NCBI GenBank assembly: GCA_963920525.1
Contig: OY986436.1
Span: 91,971,868-92,035,867, forward strand
DNA length: 64,000 nucleotides
Reading direction: 5' to 3'
From: Dichetophora obliterata
Taxonomy: Eukaryota > Arthropoda > Insecta > Diptera > Sciomyzidae
The stretch's first letter is position 1. Each line of letters opens with the position of its first letter. A model generated the notes under the pieces. It was not told the DNA's origin. It searched no databases and saw nothing but the letters and a program-made list of their open reading frames with translations. Positions 47,873 to 56,793 of this stretch are shown one piece after another. The position numbers were made by a program, and so were the translations under genes.

Positions 47873-50800
47873 TGTAACGAACACCTAAGAATTATTCATT
47901 TTTTTTATACAAAATTTTTTTTTTAGCAAGTACAAAAACCATGTAAGTGCATAAATGGCAATACTTTTGTGTTTTGACATTTTGCTAGCTTCAGTATGCT
48001 TCTGAACAGTTCCTATTCTTCTCAGCAACTGAACCTTATCAGAGAAGAGAGAACTAACTTCCTTTTTCTTTGAGCTGCCAAAGCATCAACACGCTTCGTA
48101 AATTTTACCTTACCTAATCTAAATTTTTAGATCAAAAAACTCCGGTAAGTTCATTGAAATCCAATACGTTTAACTAGAATTCTCGAATACATTTTAATAC
48201 AATTTTGATATTGTATTTACTTAACGCAATATTTTCAAGTTAAAACTAATTTATTTACGCAATCTAAGGTTCTTTCGAGAGTTTACTCAATCTTAATTTG
48301 CCCAAAGGAAAATCCTATAAAACTTAAATACTAGTCGCTAGTAATACAATTTTTAACAATTCTGGATAAGCCTAAATAGCCATAAAAAGGTAAATTAATT
48401 TCTAATTTCCTAATTCAATCAAAGTGAGAATATGATTTTCGAAAATTTTAGAAAAAAGTCATCGATCATAATTGGTAAAAAAAAAAAAAAAAAAAAAAAG
48501 CTCATCAACAAAAACTCAACGTAACCTAGTGAGACATCGTCTTAGTCGAGCATCGCTATAATCTCTTTGAAGACTCACTAATCACCGATCATGATCTATT
48601 CATGGCTTGGTAACAAGGGAGAGTAGCGTGGGCAATCATCAGTTGCAAGACACAGCAAAGGCGAACCAGTTTTCAGTATGCCTCGTGCTAAACGGCACGC
48701 AAAAACCAAAAGCTGAAAAAGCGAAACCTTTAAACTATAATTTTGGTCCTAAAAAGTGCATAAAAGTTAAATTAATCAAAAAAACATATATTCAAAATCA
48801 TGAACAGAAATAATTTTGCGAAAAAAAAAGCTGGCAGAGTTAAAAGCTAAAGAAGTTTATAAATTTTGCCTAAAGCTCATTTAGATTCAGTTTAAGCAGA
48901 ACTAAGGTGTTCCTATTTATTGCAACTTCATTCTAAGAAAATTTAACATTACTACGATGCTTATAATGCATTTAATTTTATTACTTAAATTAATTAAAAA
49001 GTGAGCTTAAAATCAATTTAAAAACATAGACAAAATTCTAGATTACTATAAAGTGGTAAAAGTGGAGAAATTTCTTATAAAAAAAAATGGTAGTAACGTG
49101 AAGAAAAAGTAAGCTACAGTTTATATAAATTAAAAATAAAGATTAAATTAGCAATAATTATAAGTAAAATAATTAAAATATTCGATGTAGCTGGTAATTA
49201 AAAGTGGTAATTCTCAGGTACATACTTGCTCACGCACACATTTGCCCACTCACACAGCGACATATCAATCCAAACTTTGATTAAGTTTGATTAAAAACAA
49301 CAACAACAACAACAACAAAAAAAAAACAAAACACTTATTTTATCTAAAATTAATATTAGCATCATAAACTAAAGCAAAGCATCGATCGACATCACCGAAG
49401 GCCTTCAGCGATGGACGTCAGCAACAAAGTAATAAGAGTAAGTAACAACAACACTACTTTCTTTATTATTATTTTTAAAATAACGAAATAAATTAAATAT
49501 CTAATTTGAAACATTGAGACAATACACAAATTAAAGTAGAAGTAAACAAAAGAAGTTAGAAAGTCATTGCTAACTATATTTATGCATTTTTAAAAGATTT
49601 ACAATGTAAAACAAAAAAAAATAATAATACAACAACAACAAAGCTAATCAAAAGTTAATCAAAACAAAAAGCAAAAAAGAAAAAAAGGGGCAGCAGAGAA
49701 ATTATTAAATTCTCTTTTAATTCACCCAGTTTTTAAAAACCAGTATTTTAGTTACATGCACTGCGTTAATCGTGTCGCACTCACTCTCTCTATGTTTACT
49801 ATTGTTTCGGGCAGCGTTGAGTGCAAAAATGTTAGTAGCTTGCTTTTATGAATCCATAATTTTTGAATGATTTTCTTAAAGCGAAAATTTTAAAATAATA
49901 TTTGAATTAAATTTAACTTATAGATCAAGGCAAATATTTCTACAAAATAATGTTTCCTAACACGCCTCTATTTATATATATGTTTCATTAACAGCTTAAG
50001 TCTTGTTGCAATGTTAAGATTTCAATCTCTAAAGATTTCAATCTACATATAAATTATGTTAAAAAATTCTTTAATTCTTCTTTTGTTATTACTTTGGCTA
50101 AAAGTACACATCAGATTGTGTGTGTGTATGGAGCAATATGTGTGAAACGCAGCTGCATCAAAAACTGAGTTCTATTTAAAAACTTATAAAATGTTATTAT
50201 TATGGATACAGATATAATACTGGGTCAAAGGTGCCTACTATTTTTTTATGAATAATTTCTACACTATAACTACACTAAATTAATTTTGATAAATATTTTT
50301 GCTACTAATTATGAAATAATACTTAATATTGAACCAAACGTGTATAGACAAGCAGAAATAAAATTACAATTGAATTCGAATTTTATGATTTAAATAAATA
50401 TTAAATGCAGTTTGGTGTTAAACTTAAGGTAGTTTTTGGAGAATGTTTAAATGAAATACTTCATGAAATAAAAACTTAAAATAAAATGATTGGCTAAATA
50501 AAAATAATTTTTCTAATGTAGAGTGATGTGAAAGATATGGTAGAATATGGTTCTTTCGGGGTCTTGCAGAAACATCGTGCATAGTAAGGCCAAAGGTAGG
50601 GTGGGTATAGAGCACGTATCTTCACATACATCTTGAAGATAGATTTTAATGTGATAATAGTTGATCCATACATTTTGCTTTCATCATGAATTTTAATGAT
50701 CACTTTGGGGACTAGTTTTGTGAGTGGTCATTCCGGTCCATTATAAAGTTAGAATATTTAAGAGAGTCTAAAATAATTAGTAAATGTATGTACGTATGGT

Positions 50801-50986
50801 TTTCTGGTAGGTTGAAGGCGTCACGTACCCCCCAACGACTGATAGCTAGTGGCTTTAATGGCTCTCGCCCGACTCCTTCAGTCTCTAAACATCTAACCAG
50901 TGCATGTGTGTCTTTGGCATACAGTCGTAAGAATAAACACAATGATTATTTTATCATTTGATTTTCTACAGTACACTACAGTTACA
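47873..50986 (+). repeat. 5' LTR, 3.1 kb
   Basis: Starts TGTAACGAACACC and ends CAGTTACA. By eye it differs from the 3' LTR by only about four substitutions (near 48244, 49734, 50539 and 50976) and small changes in homopolymers. It contains a run of about 22 A (48478-48499), (CAA)n at 49291-49317 and low-complexity AT-rich stretches. A TATA-like attataaagtt (near 50740) and an AATAAA (near 50932) may mark promoter and polyadenylation sites. None of the short ORFs shows a domain. Confidence 0.92.
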
Positions 50987-51739
50987 AAATGGCGCCCAAC
51001 GTGGGGCAAACAAAGTCTTTTCTGCAATTTACAATCAAAAAATGTTTTTTTTAGTTTTTGTTTTCTAGACTTGTGTTTGCACACAAAAGGTACATGCTTA
51101 TCCTTCTGATAGGTCTGTATACATATCCGTTTGATAAATTTCAAAACAAAATTTCGCGAATGTTTATTTTAGGTTTTTGGTATTTATGTTTTTTAACAGA
51201 AGAATATGTGTTCATTTCTGGATATCGACTATTTGGCATTTGGTCCGAGTAGCTATCGACCGATATGTTAACTGGTATTTATTTTGATTTAAATCGTATT
51301 TGCCTGACTCAATTTAAGCTGATAACATCAATAAGCGAATAAAAAGTCTGAAAATAATATTTTTGTATTTATGAGTTAAGCCTTTGAGTATTTTTTGGAA
51401 ATATAGTTTTTTTTTGCTATTCGGAGCGAAAATCTGTCCGAAAATATTTTCATTGGTAATGCTTTTTTCGAAATTCTAATTTTGTGATATCTATAATTGA
51501 TTCCAATAGGATTATGTGAAGATTTAGTTAACGTTTATACAACAATTTATACAAAGAGTGTTTTTATTCTTTTTATCAATATCCCTTTTTTTTGATTTCT
51601 TATCAACTATTTTCAAATAAATCTTCGTATCTTTCGTCAACATCACTCAAACAAGGAAAACTGTGATAAATATATAGTTTAATTATTCGGTAATCGAAAT
51701 TTTTTTTAGGTATTTTTCTTAAAATTTTATAATTCTTAA
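50987..51739 (+). other. Leader with tRNA-Lys primer binding site
   Basis: Three bases after the LTR stands TGGCGCCCAACGTGGGGC (50990-51007), complementary to the 3' end of tRNA-Lys, where minus-strand synthesis starts. The remaining 0.73 kb up to the gag ATG is AT-rich and shows no protein of its own. Confidence 0.85.
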
Positions 51740-53347
51740 ATGGCTGTAAGGCACAGTTCTGAGGATTTGCCAGCATTGGTTCCTCACGCAGAATCCGCAT
51801 GCACAATTTGTTTGCAACCCTTATCCAATGGTTCAGAATGTATGATCACACGATGTAACCATGTGTTTCATAAGGCATGCATCGAACATTGGCTAGAAGA
51901 TTCACAAGAATGTCCAAATTGTAGGCGTGTGTCGCAAGCTAACGAGTTAGTAGTAATTAGCGTTGAAATGCAACCTTGTAGCACTAATTCGATTAATAAC
52001 AATACAAACTCAAACCAAAATTCAGCGCGTAGTCATAGTGGGAATCGTGGTCGTGGAGCAGTTCCCAAACGACATTATACTCGCGGATCTAGACGAAAAC
52101 TTGAGGAGAGCTCTGCTCAATCCTCACTTGGAAATTCTCAACCAAACCATTTAAATTACAACCAAAATTATTCGCTTCCATTATTAGATGTAGATAATCA
52201 ATCAAACAATACAAGAGTAAATGTAACTCATACGCCCCATATTGCAAGTAACAATATTAATGCGCAAGCGATAGATTACAATCAAATTTCAAACATGATT
52301 GAAACAAGTTTACAGCGTATGCTGTCTAATATTCAATTACAACCAAATCGTATTAATAGAACTGCACCCCCAAATACTTCCAGTGATAATATTCCTGATA
52401 TAAACCCTTCTCGAATGACAGATAATGTAAGTAGGCATAACGCGTTACATACACAAAGAAATTCTTACTCTAATTTGAGCGCTGAGAAAATTACTTCCAT
52501 AATGCAAAATTGGAATGTAAAATTTGACGGTTCGTCGAATAGTTTAAGCGTCGAAGATTTTGTGTATAGAATCCGTTCGTTAACGTCGTCAAGTCTTAAT
52601 AACGATTTTCAAGCTCTCTGTAGTAATTTACATATTTTACTTTTTGGGAAAGCAAAAGATTGGTACTGGCGTTACCACAAACAGGTAAACCACCAAGGTA
52701 TCCAATTTGCAGCTTTTTGCGATGCTTTAAAGGAACAGTATAAAGATTTTAAAACTGATTATGATATTCGCGAAGAAATTAGGAGCCGAAAACAAAGGCC
52801 AAATGAAAGTTTCGAAGTCTTTTATGAAGCAATTTTGTCCTTAACTGATCGTTTATCAGAAAGCCTTTCAGATCTTGACCTAATTGAAATTATAATTAGA
52901 AACCTCAGAATTGACATAAGACATGAACTCTTATATGTTAAGGTCAATTCCATTGCACATTTGCGCAGCCTTTGCCAGATGAGAGAAAATCTTTTATCTG
53001 AAGAATCCTTTAGACGTAGTCAACAATCGCGTAACGTGCAAGGTACAAATTTTACACAGCGTCGTCATGTTGCAGAAATAAATTTGAGCGAATTAGTAAA
53101 TGAAGATGATACACTAAATTCGGAGTCCACTAGTTCTGTGAAAGCCTTGCAACAAAGTGTTTCAAAGTGTTGGAATTGTAACCAAGAAGGTCATCATTGG
53201 CAAGACTGCTTAAGCGAAAGGTTAATATTTTGCTACGGATGCGGGGAAAAAAATGTTTATAAGCCCCAATGCCCAAAATGTATTGCCAAACGCTCGGAAA
53301 ACTCGAAAGCGGGTCCTTTCAAAAACAACCGAACGGCAACCCGTTAG
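51740..53347 (+). CDS. gag: Gag with N-terminal RING-H2 finger
   Basis: 535 residues, structural protein of the retrotransposon particle. Residues 21-61 form a complete C3H2C3 RING-H2 finger: C21-x2-C24-x14-C39-x-H41-x2-H44-x2-C47-x10-C58-x2-C61, the fold of many E3 ubiquitin ligases. A long Asn/Ser-rich, low-complexity linker follows (about 75-240) with basic stretches near 100-125. Residues about 250-430 match a retrotransposon Gag capsid domain (FVYRIRSL, AKDWYWRY, FCDALKEQY, RPNESFEVFY). A CCHC zinc knuckle, CWNCNQEGHHWQDC, lies at 477-490, with a second Cys cluster at 498-514 (C-x2-C-x9-C-x2-C). The ATG at 51740 precedes the finger directly. Whether the finger ubiquitinates anything is unknown. 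Confidence 0.9.
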   Translation: MAVRHSSEDLPALVPHAESACTICLQPLSNGSECMITRCNHVFHKACIEHWLEDSQECPNCRRVSQANELVVISVEMQPCSTNSINNNTNSNQNSARSHSGNRGRGAVPKRHYTRGSRRKLEESSAQSSLGNSQPNHLNYNQNYSLPLLDVDNQSNNTRVNVTHTPHIASNNINAQAIDYNQISNMIETSLQRMLSNIQLQPNRINRTAPPNTSSDNIPDINPSRMTDNVSRHNALHTQRNSYSNLSAEKITSIMQNWNVKFDGSSNSLSVEDFVYRIRSLTSSSLNNDFQALCSNLHILLFGKAKDWYWRYHKQVNHQGIQFAAFCDALKEQYKDFKTDYDIREEIRSRKQRPNESFEVFYEAILSLTDRLSESLSDLDLIEIIIRNLRIDIRHELLYVKVNSIAHLRSLCQMRENLLSEESFRRSQQSRNVQGTNFTQRRHVAEINLSELVNEDDTLNSESTSSVKALQQSVSKCWNCNQEGHHWQDCLSERLIFCYGCGEKNVYKPQCPKCIAKRSENSKAGPFKNNRTATR

Positions 53348-56300
53348 TATTAAGTACCCATACTAAGTTAAATAAATTACCGGCTGGTTCAGCTGATATT
53401 AATTTAAAAGAAAAAATAAATACAAAAACTAATACAGAAATTTCTAGTAACATAAAAATTTTAAAACGAAATATTTTAGATAAAAATGAATGTAAGCCTA
53501 TATTATATCCTATTCGTCCATATCATGAACGCTGGATTGAATATAATGCTATAAAACGAAATATTTTCAAAGATTTTTCCAACATGAATTATGCTACTAA
53601 GAAAATTAAAAGATCCACTTTGCGTCTTCGTAGATTTTGGAAAGTTGTAAAACTAACAAAAAAACTACTTGTTTCTGCTGTTTTCAATAACAACGAAGAT
53701 ATGCGCTTTTATGCTAAAGTTTCCTTTTTGAATAGAACTGAAATCGGTCTTTTAGATACAGGTGCAAACATTAGTTGCTTAGGCTCTGACCTTGCTCTTG
53801 AAGATTTTTCTAAAATAAAAACTTTTCAGAAAACAAATACTTCAGTAAAAACCGCAGATGGAAAGCTACAGAAAGTTTTAGGATGGATTGAAGTCAAGTT
53901 AGAATATAAAGGCGAATCAAAAAATCTAAAATTTTTCATCATACCATCGATTTCTCAACGTGTTATCTTAGGTATAGATTTTTGGAAAAAATTCAATTTA
54001 GCTCCCCATTCAATTTCAGCAGTTGAAACTTCAGAAGAACTCGTTTTGGAAAATAATAGTTCTGATGATGAAAAGCTATATCCTCTTTCGACCCAACAGC
54101 TTCAGCAGCTAGAAACGGTCAAGTCCCTTTTTCCGAATTTCGAACTTCACGGATTAGGCAGAACAAAACTGATTGAACACCATATTGATGTAGATGAAGC
54201 AAAACCAGTAAAACAACGCTTCTACCCAGTATCACCAGCAGTAGAGCAGTTAATGTTTACAGAAATCGACAGGATGTTGCAGTTAGGAGTAATTGAGCCA
54301 TCGACGAGTGCATGGAGCTCTCCCATGAGAATGGTAGTAAAACCAAACAAGGTTAGACTGTGCTTAGACGCCAGAAAAATTAATGAAGTCACGAAGAAGG
54401 ATGCATATCCGCTTCCCAGCATTGAAGGTATCTTCGCGAGATTGCCAAAGGCAAACCTCATTACAAAGATTGATTTAAAAGACGCCTTCTGGCAGATTGG
54501 TCTTTCTGCGGATTCAAAACCGCTAACAGCATTTACCATTCCAGGACGCCCATTGTACCAATTCGTTGTCATGCCCTTTGGTCTTTGCAATGCGGCTCAA
54601 ACCATGTCACGACTCATGGATGAAATAGTTCCACCAGATCTGCGTTATTGTGTATTTGGATATTTAGATGATTTATGTATTGTGTCAGAAGATTTTGAGA
54701 CTCATCGTGCTATTCTAGTAAGGATTGCTGAGAAATTTAGGCAAGCTAATTTAACGATAAACGTTAGTAAGAGTAAATTTTGCGTTACTCAAGTGAAATA
54801 TCTTGGATATTTGATAGGGAATGGAGTAATTGCAACAGATCCCGAAAAAATAAATTCAATCTTGCTTTGGCCAGTGCCAAAAAATATTAAGCAAGTTCGA
54901 GGCTTCTTAGGACTCGCAGGATGGTATAGGAGGTTTGTTGAGAATTTCTCAGATGTCACATTTCCCATTACAGAGACTCTTTCCACTAAGAAGAAATTCT
55001 CTTGGACTGATGAAGCTCAGAAAGCATTTGAAAAAATAAAAGTTTTACTTACTTCAGCCCCAGTGCTCGTGAACCCTGACTTTTCAAAAAAATTCTTCGT
55101 TCACTGTGATGCTAGTAATTACGGCATAGGTGCAGTTCTCGTACAAATTTCAGACGAGGGAAACGAAAAACCCGTTGCTTTTATGTCCAAAAAATTGAAT
55201 TCTGCCCAACGAAATTACAGCGTTACAGAGCGAGAGTGTCTAGCAGCGATTGAAGCAATAAAACGATTTAGATGTTATCTTGAAATGCAAGAATTCGAGG
55301 TGATTACAGATCACTCAAGTCTTGTGTGGTTGTTGAGACAACAAGATCTCAGCGGTAGACTTGCTAGATGGGCTCTAAAATTACAGGCTTTTAAATTTTC
55401 TATAAGCCATCGGAAAGGGAAAGATAATGTTGTGCCCGATGCTCTATCCAGAATTCACTGTGAGGAAATTTGTGCATTAGAAGATATGGGCCCAGAAATT
55501 GATTTGAATTCCTTTCACTTCCAAGACGGTGATTATGAGACATTAAAGAAAAAAATTCTTGAAAAACCTGATAAATATCCTGACATAAAAATTGTTGATA
55601 AGTTTGTATACTTCAGAACAGAACATTATACTGGTGATCTTGAGAGTGATCAAACAGCATGGAAATTGTGGATACCAGAACAGCTTCGTTCGCATGTGCT
55701 AGTGAGAGCTCATGAATCAGTCATCGCTGCGCACGGAGGTATTAATAAGACACTGAACTTAGTTAGACGACATTTCTACTGGCCAGGGATGGTACGAGAT
55801 GTAAGGGATTTCATCAAAAAGTGTGATGTTTGTAAAGAAACAAAAGCTCCAAATATTTGTTTAAAGCCACCGATGGGAGTACAGGCTCAGTCCTGCAGAC
55901 CATTCCAGCGCATCTATATAGATATATTAGGTCCATATCCTAGAACAAAACTTGGCATTATAGGATTACTTATTGTCGTTGACCACTTAACTAAATTCCA
56001 CTGGTTATGTCCATTGAAAAAATTCACTTCCAATGCAATTCAAAAGTTTCTTTTGGAAAGCATTTTCCATATGTACGGTGTACCTGAAGTAGTTGTGAGC
56101 GACAATGGATCGCAGTTCAAATCGAATGACCTTAACGCATTTTTCACAAAATTAGGAATCGTTCACACATATACAGCTCTGTATTCACCTCAATCGAATG
56201 CGTCTGAGAGAGTTAATAGATCCTTAATAGCAGCAATTCGAGCATACCTAAAAACTGACCATCGTCAGTGGGATGAAAATCTTACCGCAATCAGCTGTGC

Positions 56301-56736
56301 TTTAAGAAACTCATTGCATGAGTCCGTAAAATGTTCCCCGTATCATGCATTATTTGGCTTTGATATGATCACACACGGATCTACGTATACGCTTTTGAAA
56401 AATTTAGGAATCTTAAACGAATCCATATGCAAATTAAACCGCGACGACCAATTAGAATTGGTGAGGCAAGACCTTAGGAAAAATATTAAAGATGCATATG
56501 ACAGAAACGCACAACAATACAATTTACGATCCCGTCCAGTTACATTTAAGGTAGGTCAAGAAGTCTTCAGGCGGAATTTTGCTCAAAGCAGTTTCAAGAA
56601 AAATTTCAATTCTAAATTAAGCCCAGTTTTCGTAAAGGCTCGCGTTCGAGACAAAATTGGTAGCCACTACTATATGTTAGAGGATTTACAAGGAAAAATG
56701 GTTGGCACATTTCACGCGAAGGATATGCGGCAATAA
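53269..56736 (+). CDS. pol: Pol: protease, reverse transcriptase, RNase H, integrase
   Basis: The 1155-codon frame lies -1 to gag and overlaps it by 79 bases, so it is probably made as a Gag-Pol fusion. Protease: LLDTGANIS with Asp163. Reverse transcriptase: VRLCLDARKIN, KIDLKDAFWQI, MPFGLCNA and YLDD at 465-468. RNase H: FVHCDASNYGIG (Asp614), ECLAAIEAI, TDHSSLVWL and NVVPDALSR. Integrase: HHCC finger from His815 to the CDVC cysteines near 852-855, catalytic Asp885 (YIDILGPY), Asp945 (VVSDNGSQF) and Glu980 (ASERVNR). A C-terminal GPY/F-like segment, KLSPVFVKARVRDKIG, ends the protein. All catalytic residues are present and the frame is undamaged. No chromodomain. Confidence 0.93.
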   Translation: MPKMYCQTLGKLESGSFQKQPNGNPLVLSTHTKLNKLPAGSADINLKEKINTKTNTEISSNIKILKRNILDKNECKPILYPIRPYHERWIEYNAIKRNIFKDFSNMNYATKKIKRSTLRLRRFWKVVKLTKKLLVSAVFNNNEDMRFYAKVSFLNRTEIGLLDTGANISCLGSDLALEDFSKIKTFQKTNTSVKTADGKLQKVLGWIEVKLEYKGESKNLKFFIIPSISQRVILGIDFWKKFNLAPHSISAVETSEELVLENNSSDDEKLYPLSTQQLQQLETVKSLFPNFELHGLGRTKLIEHHIDVDEAKPVKQRFYPVSPAVEQLMFTEIDRMLQLGVIEPSTSAWSSPMRMVVKPNKVRLCLDARKINEVTKKDAYPLPSIEGIFARLPKANLITKIDLKDAFWQIGLSADSKPLTAFTIPGRPLYQFVVMPFGLCNAAQTMSRLMDEIVPPDLRYCVFGYLDDLCIVSEDFETHRAILVRIAEKFRQANLTINVSKSKFCVTQVKYLGYLIGNGVIATDPEKINSILLWPVPKNIKQVRGFLGLAGWYRRFVENFSDVTFPITETLSTKKKFSWTDEAQKAFEKIKVLLTSAPVLVNPDFSKKFFVHCDASNYGIGAVLVQISDEGNEKPVAFMSKKLNSAQRNYSVTERECLAAIEAIKRFRCYLEMQEFEVITDHSSLVWLLRQQDLSGRLARWALKLQAFKFSISHRKGKDNVVPDALSRIHCEEICALEDMGPEIDLNSFHFQDGDYETLKKKILEKPDKYPDIKIVDKFVYFRTEHYTGDLESDQTAWKLWIPEQLRSHVLVRAHESVIAAHGGINKTLNLVRRHFYWPGMVRDVRDFIKKCDVCKETKAPNICLKPPMGVQAQSCRPFQRIYIDILGPYPRTKLGIIGLLIVVDHLTKFHWLCPLKKFTSNAIQKFLLESIFHMYGVPEVVVSDNGSQFKSNDLNAFFTKLGIVHTYTALYSPQSNASERVNRSLIAAIRAYLKTDHRQWDENLTAISCALRNSLHESVKCSPYHALFGFDMITHGSTYTLLKNLGILNESICKLNRDDQLELVRQDLRKNIKDAYDRNAQQYNLRSRPVTFKVGQEVFRRNFAQSSFKKNFNSKLSPVFVKARVRDKIGSHYYMLEDLQGKMVGTFHAKDMRQ
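53272..53278 (+). promoter_or_regulatory. Candidate -1 frameshift site between gag and pol
   Basis: CCCAAAA, read C CCA AAA in the gag frame, fits the X XXY YYZ slippery pattern. It lies four bases into the overlap; slipping back one base gives CCC AAA in the pol frame. An in-frame pol stop (TAA, 53260-53262) excludes any site further upstream, such as A AAA AAT near 53247-53253. A downstream structure was not computed. Confidence 0.6.
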
Positions 56737-56793
56737 TTCAATGTTTTCCATCTAATACCTTTGTTTAATAATAAATCAAAGTATTATCTGGTT

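Noticed and set aside
48607..48813. 68-codon ORF inside the LTR, repeated at 57528-57734
   Set aside because: It is identical in both LTRs because the LTRs are duplicated; no domain and no sign of translation.
50424..50942. Antisense ORFs near the LTR 3' end, repeated at 59346-59864
   Set aside because: No domain; same duplication effect.
53247..53253. A AAA AAT as the gag-pol frameshift site
   Set aside because: The pol frame has a TAA stop at 53260-53262, so slippage here would terminate at once.
56737..56793. Search for an envelope gene after pol, which would make the element an errantivirus
   Set aside because: Only 57 bases separate the pol stop from the 3' LTR, and no ORF with signal peptide and membrane segments lies elsewhere in the element.
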